Program-made: the position numbers and the translations under genes
Source of the DNA: Gammaproteobacteria bacterium
Lineage (GTDB): Bacteria > Pseudomonadota > Gammaproteobacteria > HK1
Reading direction: 5' to 3'
Length of the DNA stretch: 9,717 bases
Assembly: GCA_022822245.1 (NCBI GenBank)
Contig: JAJECB010000151.1
Coordinates: forward strand, 1-9,717
Notes under the pieces: generated by a model
Seen by the model: the letters and a program-made list of their open reading frames with translations, nothing else
Told to the model about the DNA's origin: nothing
Databases searched by the model: none
Shown: positions 1 to 6,314 of the stretch, piece after piece
How positions within the stretch are numbered: position 1 is the stretch's first letter
Layout of the letters: each line of letters begins with the position of its first letter

Positions 1-981
1 ACGTACGAGCGGATCTGGTTCCCCCACCCGATGTCCACCTTCGCGTCCTCGACCACCTGGCGCTCCGCGTTCCGGCGCCGCACCTCGAGCTCGTAGAGCT
101 TGGCCCGGAGCTGCTTGGTGGCCGTCGCGCGGTTCTTGTGCTGGGAGCGGTCGTTCTGGCACTGCACCACGACTCCGGTCGGAAGGTGGGTGATCCGGAC
201 CGCGGACTCCGTGCGGTTGACGTGCTGGCCGCCGGCTCCGCTCGCCCGGTACACGTCGATACGAAGGTCCGCGGGGTTGATGTCGATGTCGATGTCGTCG
301 TCCACCTCCGGAGAGACGAAGACGGCCGCGAACGAGGTGTGGCGGCGGTTGCTGGAGTCGAAGGGGGACTTGCGAACGAGCCGGTGCACCCCGGTCTCGG
401 TGCGGAGCCAGCCGTAGGCGTGGTCGCCGGCGACGCGGACGGAGACGCTCTTGAGCCCCGCCACCTCGCCCGGCGACTCCTCGAGAAGCTCCGTCTCGAA
501 GCCGCGTTGCTCGGCCCAGCGAAGGTACATCCGAAGGAGCATCGCGGCCCAGTCCTGCGCCTCCGTCCCCCCCGAGCCGGCGGTCACCTCCAGGAACGCG
601 TTGCGGCTGTCCATGGCCCCGGAGAACATCCGTTGGAACTCGATCCGGCCGACCTCGGAATCGAGACGCTCGACGTCCTCTCCGACGGCCCGGGCGGTGT
701 CCTCGTCCCCGTCCGCCGCCGCGAGCTCGAGCAGCTCGGCCGCGTCCCCGAGCCCCGCGTCGGTCCGGTCGACCGCGTCTACGACACGCTCGAGGCCGAC
801 CCGCTCACGCCCGAGGGCCTGCGCCCGCTCCGGGTCTCCCCAGACCGCGGGATCCTCCAGCTCACGCCGGATCGCGGCGAGGCGTTCGCGCTTCGAAGCG
901 ACGTCAAAGATACCCCCTAAGAGCGGTCATGCGCTCTTGCAGGCCCTGGATGTGCGTCGCCAACAGATTGAATTCGACCAT
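1..981 (-). CDS. prfB: Peptide chain release factor 2 (RF2), programmed +1 frameshift, C-terminus cut by window edge
   Basis: RF2 recognises UGA and UAA in the ribosomal A site and triggers hydrolysis of peptidyl-tRNA. The 25-codon first frame starts at ATG 981 and ends at an in-frame TGA (906-904); a +1 shift at CTT continues translation at GAC 905. The joined product shows the stop-codon tripeptide SPF at residues 205-207 and the catalytic GGQ at 250-252, the same numbers as in Escherichia coli RF2. Residue 246 is Ala, as in most RF2s rather than the Thr of E. coli K-12. About 326 codons are visible; the family is about 365 aa, so roughly 40 C-terminal residues lie beyond position 1 (the visible end reads [11 protein letters not shown]). 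A strong Shine-Dalgarno GGAGGTGA lies just upstream of ATG 981. In many gammaproteobacteria prfB lies between recJ and lysS; here the upstream neighbour is an RpfE-type gene and a small repeat element, with no recJ. Confidence 0.97.
903..921 (-). promoter_or_regulatory. prfB: Programmed +1 ribosomal frameshift site of prfB
   Basis: On the minus strand the site reads AGG GGG TAT CTT TGA C. It has every part of the classical signal: an internal Shine-Dalgarno (AGGGGG), a slippery CTT codon, and a UGA in the poor-termination context UGAC. TGA is codon 26, as in E. coli. In the known mechanism, scarce RF2 leaves the UGA unread, the ribosome slips from CUU to UUU, and full-length RF2 is made. RF2 therefore autoregulates its own synthesis. 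Confidence 0.97.
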
Positions 982-1007
982 GAATCACTCACCTCCGACG
1001 GGCGCGG

Positions 1008-1016
1008 ATGGTATCA
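1008..1016 (-). promoter_or_regulatory. Possible extended -10 promoter for prfB
   Basis: On the minus strand the sequence TGATACCAT fits an extended -10 element (TG, one base, then TACCAT, 4 of 6 matches to TATAAT). It lies about 27 bases upstream of ATG 981, leaving room for a short leader with the GGAGGTGA ribosome site. The bases at the -35 distance (GAACTC) are a poor match. If real, it would let prfB be transcribed independently of the upstream genes. Confidence 0.25.
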
Positions 1017-1131
1017 CGGCGCCGCGCGCGGAGTTCGCCGCGAGGTGGCCGGAGGGCGCGTCGAGGGGATCCGGAAACCCGCTCCCGCCGGGGCCGTCCG
1101 CCGCCTCCTCAGGGACGCGCGGGCTCGTCGG

Positions 1132-1136
1132 CCAAG
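1132..1136. repeat. CCAAG direct repeat, left copy (candidate target-site duplication)
   Basis: This 5-bp copy flanks the inverted-repeat element; its partner is at 1260-1264. Both copies lie exactly one base outside the 17-bp arms. Confidence 0.5.
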
Positions 1137-1259
1137 GAGGGTAGCGGAAATGGATTGGCCAACCCTCTCGACGGGTCAAATGGCCTGTTGCCATTGCCAA
1201 GGCAAGTTGCAGCGCCGGTCGGGAGGTCACGAGGTGGCAAGTCCATTTCCGCTACCCTT
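1137..1259. mobile_element. MITE-like inverted-repeat element with 5-bp flanking direct repeat
   Basis: AGGGTAGCGGAAATGGA at 1138-1154 recurs as a perfect inverted copy at 1242-1258, and weaker similarity continues inward for about 10 bases. The sequence CCAAG occurs directly outside both ends (1132-1136 and 1260-1264), one base from each arm, as a target-site duplication would. The interior is less GC-rich than its surroundings, has no convincing ORF, and holds two smaller palindromes: TTGGCCAA at 1155-1162 and TTGCC-AA-GGCAA at 1194-1205. The right arm supplies the stop codon of the RpfE-type gene. A non-autonomous miniature transposon is the simplest reading. A long-range RNA stem or a conserved intergenic repeat is the alternative. 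No known family was recognised. Confidence 0.6.
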
Positions 1260-2376
1260 CCAAGAGGAACTCCGCGAGCCCGCCGGCCGGGGCGGGGACG
1301 TCCGGCCGGCGGGCCCGACGGCCGCCCGCCTCAAGCACGGACTCCCCCGTCCGGAGCCCGGCATCCACGACGACCTTCCGGATCCGGTCCGTCGTCACCG
1401 AGTCGACCAGGGGACGGAACCAGCGCTCCTCCGCGTCCAGGAGCTCGCGGCGCCAGGACTCGACGTCGCGGGCGAGGACCGCGCGCAGGCAGCCGGGGCC
1501 GGGCGCGACGAGCCGGCGGCCGGGCGGGTCGCCGGCGGTCTCCGGGTCCCCGGCGAGATCGCGCACCCGGGCGCCGCTTCGCCGGGCGAGGGCCCGGATG
1601 AGCGGGTCATCGGTCACGACCTCGTCGAAGCGGCGACGGGGGACCGGCCCGGGCTCCCCCGTCCCCCAGAACCACACGCTGTTGACCGCAAGCTCACCCC
1701 GCGCCTCGCGGGCCTGGTTGACGGGGTGGGCGTGGAGCACCATCTGCGCTTCGTTCATCCGCCGCCGCCAGAGCGAGCCTTCGTTCCCGGCCGGCAGCGC
1801 TCCGCCCGCGCCGCGTCCCCCCGCCCCGCCGGGGGGCTGGAACTCCGCGTCGGGCTGCCGCTCGAGCCGCGCGTACCAGCGGGTCGCGCGGGGAGCCTCG
1901 AACCGGACCCCCTCCGGCGCGAAGTGCCGGTCGAGGGCGGCGACCATCGCCGCCGCCTCCTCCGGGGTGAGGGCGAAGTGGGACGCGTCGAAGAGGCGCG
2001 CGGCGTCGAGGTCGGGCCGAAGGTGGACCGGATCGGCGCGAAGGGGGACGAGCGAGGAGCCGTTCTCGGCGACACCGCCTCCCGACGGAGAGCCCGGAGC
2101 ATCGTGCTCCCACATGAGGGCCGCCGCCGGCACGTCGGACCCGCCCGGCGGATAGCCGAAGGCGCCGAACGCGAGTCGCTCGAAGGACTCGGGCTCGTCC
2201 GCCCGGGAGCGCCATGCCGGCCGCCCGGCCGGACGGGCACGGGCGAGGAGCCCGACGAGGCCCGGCACGTCGAGCCCCCGGACGATGTCGGCCGCGAGCG
2301 CCCGCGGCCACGGGCCGAGGAGGCCCGGGACGTGTACCGTCACCTCGCCCTTCGCGCCCCTCGTCCTCATCGCCAC
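1252..2376 (-). CDS. RpfE-type / phosphoglycerate mutase-like conserved protein
   Basis: The product is 374 aa from the GTG at 2376. This start has a Shine-Dalgarno GGAGGG six bases upstream; ATG 2370 (same frame) and ATG 2415 are alternatives. Hallmarks of the proteobacterial RpfE-type family (often annotated 'phosphoglycerate mutase') are visible: an N-terminal strand ending in VPGLLGP (about 14-22), RADPVHLRPDLDAARLFD at about 113-130, APRATRWYARL at about 161-171, and MNEAQMVLHAHPVNQAREARG with VNSVWFWG (about 207-238). Residues 182-197 are a low-complexity Gly/Ala insert. The molecular function is not established; the mutase name rests on distant similarity. The gene follows hom after 79 bases on the same strand. 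Its last codons and TAG stop come from the inverted-repeat element, so the extreme C-terminus is probably not ancestral. In Xanthomonas, rpfE neighbours recJ; no recJ is seen here. Confidence 0.8.
   Translation of the reverse strand: MAMRTRGAKGEVTVHVPGLLGPWPRALAADIVRGLDVPGLVGLLARARPAGRPAWRSRADEPESFERLAFGAFGYPPGGSDVPAAALMWEHDAPGSPSGGGVAENGSSLVPLRADPVHLRPDLDAARLFDASHFALTPEEAAAMVAALDRHFAPEGVRFEAPRATRWYARLERQPDAEFQPPGGAGGRGAGGALPAGNEGSLWRRRMNEAQMVLHAHPVNQAREARGELAVNSVWFWGTGEPGPVPRRRFDEVVTDDPLIRALARRSGARVRDLAGDPETAGDPPGRRLVAPGPGCLRAVLARDVESWRRELLDAEERWFRPLVDSVTTDRIRKVVVDAGLRTGESVLEAGGRRARRPDVPAPAGGLAEFLLEG
1260..1264. repeat. CCAAG direct repeat, right copy (candidate target-site duplication)
   Basis: This is the second copy of the flanking direct repeat. 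It lies inside the 3' end of the RpfE-type reading frame. Joining sequence across one CCAAG copy, without the element, extends that frame to a TGA 7 codons further on. Confidence 0.5.
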
Positions 2377-2455
2377 GAGCTGCCCTCCAAGCGGCGAAGA
2401 ACGCGGCCGCGACACGGCTCGGATCGGCCGGCGTCCGCGTCCCGAAACCAGGCGT

Positions 2456-3772
2456 TCAGTCCGCCTCGAAGTGCTCTACCCGGATCCGGGTGACCGGACC
2501 CTCGACGCACGAGGACGCTTCGATGCCCGCGACCGCGGTGTTCATGCGCGACTCCTGGACGCGGTGGGTGAGCATGATGAGGTGCACTTGGCTCACCCCG
2601 CGCGGAGGCTCGCGCTGCACCACCGCCTCGATGCTGATATCGAGCCCTGCGAGGATGCTCGCGAGCTCGGCGAGCACCCCGGGGCGGTCCTCGGCGAGCA
2701 TCCGCAGATAGTAGGCCGACTCGACCTCCTCCATCGCGAGCACCGGAAGGTCCGTGATGCGGTCCGGCTGAAAGGCGAGGTGGGGAACCCGCTGATCCGG
2801 GTCCGTGGTCAGGGTCCGGACCACGTCCACCAGATCCGCGACCACCGACGACGCGGTCGGCTCCGCGCCGGCGCCCGCGCCGTGGCAGACGATCGGCCCC
2901 GCCGCGTCGCCCTCGATGAGGACCGCGTTCATCACCCCGTCCACCGAGGCGAGGAGCCGCTGCTTCGGCACCATGGTCGGGTGGACCCGCATCTCGATGC
3001 CCCGGTCGGTCCGGCGGGCGAGGCCGAGGTGCTTGATGCGGTAGCCGAGCTGGTCGGCGTAGGAGATGTCGGCCGGCTCGACCGCGCCGAGTCCCTCGAC
3101 GTGCACCCGGTCGAACTGGAGCGGATGCCCGAACGCGATGGACGCGAGGATGGTGAGCTTGTGCGCGGCGTCGATGCCCTCGATGTCGAAGGTGGGGTCG
3201 GCCTCGGCGTAGCCGAGAGCCTGCGCCTCGGCGAGCACCTCGTCGAAGGGCTGCCCGCCCGACTGCATCGCGGTGAGGATGAAGTTGCTCGTGCCGTTGA
3301 TGATCCCGGCGAGGGAGCGGATCCGGTTTCCGGCTAGCCCTTCGCGGAGGCTCTTGATGACCGGGATGGCGCCCGCCACCGACGCTTCGAAGGCGATGAT
3401 CGCGCCCGCCGCGCGGGCGGCGGTGAAGACCTCGTTCCCGTGCAGCGCGATGAGGGCCTTGTTGGCGGTGACCACGTGCTTGCCCTGGCCGATGGCCCGC
3501 ATCACGAGGTCGCGCGCCGCCCCGGTGCCGCCGATGAGCTCGACGATGACGTCGATAGAGGGATCGTCCACCACCGCCCCGGCGTGTCCGCCGAGATCGA
3601 TGCCGGCGAGATCGCAGTCCCGCGGGCGGCCCGGGTCGCGCACCGCGGCTCGCGTCACCTCGATGCCCCGCCCCGCCCGGCGCGTGATCTCGCACGCGTT
3701 TCGGCGGAGCACGTTGACGGTGCCGGCCCCGACCGTGCCGAGCCCGAGCACCCCGATGCGTATCGGTTCCAA
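2456..3772 (-). CDS. hom: Homoserine dehydrogenase with C-terminal ACT domain
   Basis: This enzyme reduces aspartate-4-semialdehyde to homoserine with NAD(P)H, at the branch leading to threonine and methionine. The product is 438 aa, normal for a monofunctional proteobacterial enzyme with no fused aspartokinase. Residues 7-15 form the Rossmann loop (GVLGLGTVG). NKAL, with K105, and the family signature at about 185-205 (AQALGYAEADPTFDIEG, then D201 and K205) match the active-site region; D196, D201 and K205 correspond to yeast Asp214, Asp219 and Lys223. Residues from about 353 (YYLRMLAEDRPGVLAELASI) are an ACT domain, which usually mediates feedback control, by inference by threonine. The TTG at 3772 is chosen because the family alignment begins there and a GAGGGAAGG ribosome site lies just upstream; no ATG fits. 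The MFS gene ends 35 bases upstream, so the two are probably co-transcribed. thrC, a common neighbour, is absent downstream. Confidence 0.96.
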   Translation of the reverse strand: MEPIRIGVLGLGTVGAGTVNVLRRNACEITRRAGRGIEVTRAAVRDPGRPRDCDLAGIDLGGHAGAVVDDPSIDVIVELIGGTGAARDLVMRAIGQGKHVVTANKALIALHGNEVFTAARAAGAIIAFEASVAGAIPVIKSLREGLAGNRIRSLAGIINGTSNFILTAMQSGGQPFDEVLAEAQALGYAEADPTFDIEGIDAAHKLTILASIAFGHPLQFDRVHVEGLGAVEPADISYADQLGYRIKHLGLARRTDRGIEMRVHPTMVPKQRLLASVDGVMNAVLIEGDAAGPIVCHGAGAGAEPTASSVVADLVDVVRTLTTDPDQRVPHLAFQPDRITDLPVLAMEEVESAYYLRMLAEDRPGVLAELASILAGLDISIEAVVQREPPRGVSQVHLIMLTHRVQESRMNTAVAGIEASSCVEGPVTRIRVEHFEAD

Positions 3773-3807
3773 TGGCCTTCCCTCTTCGCGCAAACGACCG
3801 GCGCGAA

Positions 3808-5022
3808 TTATCGTCCCGACGCGGCCTCCAGGCCACCGCCGCGGGCGAGGGCGGGCCGGATCCAGACCGCGACGACGGCCGCGCCGAGCGCGGCGAGGAC
3901 CGCCGCCCCGAGAAACGCGGCCTCGCCGCCGAAGGAGGCCCAGAGCTGGCCGGCGACGAGGCTCCCGAGCGCGCTCCCCGCCCCGAACGACACGCTCGCG
4001 TAGACGGCCTGGGCGCGCCCGAGGTGCCGGTCCCGGAACGCCCGTCGCAGCACGTACATCGCGACGGCGTGGTGAAGGCCGAAGGTCGCCGCGTGGAGGA
4101 CCTGGGACGCGGTGAGCCAGACCGGGTAGTCGGCGAGGACCGCCGTCGCACCCCAGCGCAGGACCGCCGCCGCGAAGCACACGAGGAGCAGCCGCTCCAC
4201 GGGAAAGCGCTCGATCCAGCGGTGGGCGAAGAAGGCGAAGAGCACGATCTCGCACACCACGCCGAGGGCCCAGAGCGCCCCGATCACGCCCGGGCGATAG
4301 CCATGGTCGAGGAGAAACGGTGTGAAGAAGGTATAGAACGCGCCGTGACTCGCCTGCATCGCGAGGCTCGCGAGGAAGAACGCGACGAGCCATCCGGGAA
4401 TCGCGAGCCGGCCTCCGGAGTCCGACCGCCCCGCGGGCGAGGCGCCCCCGCTCCCCGGATCGGCCGGGATCACGAACGCGACGACGAGCACGAGAAGCAG
4501 GCCCGCGAGCACGAAGAACGGGACGTTCGCGACCGAGAACCGTTCGAGCAGCGCTCCCACGCCGGTGACCGCCGCGACGTAGCCGACCGAGCCCCAGAGC
4601 CGCACGTGGACGTAGCGCGTCGCCCGCTCCCCGAGCCGGGCGAGGGTCAGCGCCTCGAACTGGGGGAGCGCCCCCTGCCAGAAGAAGCCGAAGACGAGGA
4701 GAGCGGCGAAGAGGGTCCAGAACCCGGGCGCCGCCGCGACGGCCGCGAAGGCGAGGAGCGCCCCCGCCGATGCGAGGCACACCACCCGCTTCCGGGAGCC
4801 GGTCCGATCGGCCGCCCAGCCCCAGAGCCACGGGGTGACGAGCTTGGTGACCGTGAGGGCGGCGAAGAGCGCGCCGACGGCCCGCGCATCGAGGCCCCAC
4901 TCGAAGAGGTACGCCGAGAAGTAGGGCAGGAAGACCCCGGCCGCGACGAAGTACGCGAAGTACCAGGCGCCGAGGCGCGGAAGGCCGGTCCCCGAGCCGC
5001 TCTCCCCACCCGTCGAAGTCAT
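3808..5022 (-). CDS. Major facilitator superfamily transporter, HcaT/PPP (MFS_1-like) type
   Basis: The product is a 404-aa inner-membrane protein with about 12 hydrophobic segments in two halves, split by a hydrophilic stretch (ADPGSGGASPAGRSDSGG). An MFS motif A (GWAADRTGSRKR) lies between segments 2 and 3. The opening GAWYFAYFVAAGVFLPYFSAYL and the VRLWGSVGYV segment resemble the phenylpropionate-permease (HcaT) branch, including uncharacterised proteobacterial members. The substrate cannot be told from sequence, and phenylpropionate should not be assumed. ATG 5022 is chosen because GGGAG ends six bases upstream; the ATG at 5028 touches that site, and ATG 5187 would add a basic N-terminus unlike the family. 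It appears to be the first gene of a run with hom, transcribed away from the LytTR gene. Confidence 0.85.
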   Translation of the reverse strand: MTSTGGESGSGTGLPRLGAWYFAYFVAAGVFLPYFSAYLFEWGLDARAVGALFAALTVTKLVTPWLWGWAADRTGSRKRVVCLASAGALLAFAAVAAAPGFWTLFAALLVFGFFWQGALPQFEALTLARLGERATRYVHVRLWGSVGYVAAVTGVGALLERFSVANVPFFVLAGLLLVLVVAFVIPADPGSGGASPAGRSDSGGRLAIPGWLVAFFLASLAMQASHGAFYTFFTPFLLDHGYRPGVIGALWALGVVCEIVLFAFFAHRWIERFPVERLLLVCFAAAVLRWGATAVLADYPVWLTASQVLHAATFGLHHAVAMYVLRRAFRDRHLGRAQAVYASVSFGAGSALGSLVAGQLWASFGGEAAFLGAAVLAALGAAVVAVWIRPALARGGGLEAASGR

Positions 5023-5425
5023 CGACATCTCCCGGCTCTCTCCCCTTCCGCGCCGCCGAGGGGACTCCCCTTCGCCGGATCGTATCGCGTGCATCGTTCC
5101 CGTCCCGATCCGCCTCGGTTCGTCCCGTCGTTCCCGGTTCGAGCCCTTGCCCGTGAGCGCGCTCCCGCGCAGCGCATTCATCCGCACGCGTGTCGCGGCA
5201 GCGGACTTGGGCGTCGCCTCGCGCGTGGCGGCCGGCCCGGCGAGGGGGCGGGGAAGCGGAGACGGCGGTCATGAGGAGATGCGGGCGATCCGTGGTCTGT
5301 CGCTCCCAAAACGGCGATGATCGACACCATGGCGGCTCTACCGGCGGCGCACCGCGACACGAGCGCTCCTGCGGGCGGCGGGGGCGGGGGAGGAATCTCG
5401 TGAAACGACCCTCGCAGTCGCGACG
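5023..5425. other. Divergent intergenic region between MFS-hom and LytTR genes
   Basis: This 403-bp spacer separates two divergent genes and must carry promoters for both. No convincing -35/-10 pair was found for either. Visible structures are the palindrome AGGGGA-C-TCCCCT (5059-5071) in the probable leader of the MFS gene, and a strong ribosome-binding site with a mini-ORF just before the LytTR gene. ORFs of 60-80 codons cross it on both strands, but they are Arg/Gly/Pro-rich and look like GC-driven noise. Confidence 0.6.
5059..5071. repeat. Palindrome AGGGGA-C-TCCCCT upstream of the MFS gene
   Basis: Two perfect 6-bp arms surround a single central base, 36 bp before the MFS start codon. 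TCCCCTT also occurs separately at 5041-5047. The site could be an operator or a small hairpin in the 5' leader of MFS-hom. No known regulator motif was recognised. Confidence 0.35.
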
Positions 5426-5429
5426 ATGA
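5400..5429 (+). other. Nine-codon mini-ORF with strong RBS, overlapping the LytTR start as ATGA
   Basis: GGAGG at 5389-5393 is six bases before GTG 5400, an ideal start context. That frame reads VKRPSQSRR and stops at TGA 5427-5429, which overlaps the LytTR ATG (5426-5428). The LytTR ATG has no Shine-Dalgarno of its own. The GTG could be a leader peptide giving translational coupling, or the true LytTR start displaced by an indel. Confidence 0.35.
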
Positions 5430-6229
5430 AGCGGCTCCGATTCGCGCTTCGCGAAGCCCGGCAACGGATTCGCATCCGATACCACGTCCTCGGCCTTGCC
5501 GCCGCGGTCGCGGTCCTCGCCTGGCTCGGTCCGTTCGACACCTGGGGTCGCCTCTCGCTGCCGGACCGGGTAGCGTTCTGGACCCTCGCCACCTCCGTGA
5601 ACTGGCTCTTCGGGCTGGTCCTCGGGACCATGGCCGGTTTCGCGCTGGAGTGGCGCGGCCCGCTCGCCTGGGCCGGCGCCGTCGCCGCCGGGAGCGCGGT
5701 GGCGGCGGTGCCCGGGACCGCCGTCGTGTGGCTGCTCGTGGCCGCGTTCATGGACCACCGCATGACCGGGCTCGCGGAGATCGCCTCCCTTTACTCCCAG
5801 GTCATCACGATCCACCTCGTGCTGAACGCGCTCGTCACCTGGCTCATCTACGGGAAGCCGCGAACGGACGGCGCGGCGGGCGAAACCGTTTCAACCCTCC
5901 CCTCCTCCGAGGCCCGGTCGGCGCCGTTCCTCGAACGGATCCCCGAGCGCCTCGGGCGGAACCTCCTGCACCTGCACATGCAGGACCACTACGTCGAGGT
6001 CCACACCGACGAGGGGAGCGACCTCCTCCTCCTCCGGTTTCGGGACGCCCTTCGCGAGCTGGACGGCCTCGACGGGACGCAGGTGCACCGCTCGCACTGG
6101 GTGGCCCGAGCCGCCGTCGCCGGCGTCGAGCGCCGGAGCGGCCGGATCGCGCTTCGCCTCGTGAACGGGAACCGGGTCCCCGTCAGCCGCTCCTTCGCCC
6201 CCGCCCTCCGCGACCGCGGCTGGCTCTAG
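5426..6229 (+). CDS. Membrane-anchored LytTR-family DNA-binding regulator
   Basis: The product is 267 aa. The N-terminal half has a basic start followed by about four hydrophobic segments (roughly 21-35, 50-72, 81-107, 121-142). A linker follows (about 145-168), then a LytTR DNA-binding domain at about 170-262, recognisable from HMQDHYVEVHTDEGSDLLLLRF, the HRSHWVA segment and the terminal VPVSRSFAPALRDRGWL. There is no receiver domain, so this is not a classical response regulator; it is a one-component protein with a membrane sensor part, a layout common in proteobacteria. Ligand and targets are unknown. LytTR proteins often control divergent neighbours, which would make the MFS gene a candidate, but no paired LytTR repeats were identified. 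ATG 5426 lacks a Shine-Dalgarno and overlaps the stop of a well-initiated 9-codon ORF. Confidence 0.85.
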   Translation: MKRLRFALREARQRIRIRYHVLGLAAAVAVLAWLGPFDTWGRLSLPDRVAFWTLATSVNWLFGLVLGTMAGFALEWRGPLAWAGAVAAGSAVAAVPGTAVVWLLVAAFMDHRMTGLAEIASLYSQVITIHLVLNALVTWLIYGKPRTDGAAGETVSTLPSSEARSAPFLERIPERLGRNLLHLHMQDHYVEVHTDEGSDLLLLRFRDALRELDGLDGTQVHRSHWVARAAVAGVERRSGRIALRLVNGNRVPVSRSFAPALRDRGWL

Positions 6230-6314
6230 CCGAATTTCGGAACTCCCGGTCACCGACGCACGCCTCGCCTGTAAACTTGGCACCCTGGAACCGGCCGGAC
6301 GAAAGGAATCGGAA
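6230..6314 (+). other. Spacer between LytTR gene and methylase; left border of R-M module
   Basis: The 85 bases open with CCGAA-T-TTCGG (6230-6240), directly after the LytTR stop; it is short and has no T-run, so it is not a convincing terminator. A weak -10-like TAAACT occurs at 6272-6277 before the methylase. No repeat or attachment site was seen at this border. Confidence 0.3.

Noticed and set aside
1138..1258. Inverted repeat as a transcription terminator of the RpfE-type gene
   Set aside because: The arms are separated by 87 bases and are not followed by a T-run. The flanking direct repeats fit an inserted element better.
451..2493. Plus-strand 680-codon open frame antisense to prfB, the RpfE-type gene and the end of hom
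   Set aside because: Arg/Pro/Gly-rich, with no domain pattern; it mirrors codon bias of the real minus-strand genes. High GC makes such shadows common.
5190..5429. 79-codon plus-strand ORF upstream of the LytTR gene
   Set aside because: Mostly Arg/Gly-rich low-complexity sequence without a ribosome site at its first ATG. Only the last nine codons after GTG 5400 are of interest.
2456..5815. 1119-codon minus-strand open frame continuing upstream of hom
   Set aside because: Only the part from TTG 3772 is homoserine dehydrogenase. Upstream it runs out of frame through the MFS gene and then antisense to the LytTR gene. The openness is a GC effect, not a fusion.
6230..6240. CCGAA-T-TTCGG right after the LytTR stop as a terminator
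   Set aside because: A five-base stem with a one-base centre and no following T-run cannot be supported as an intrinsic terminator.
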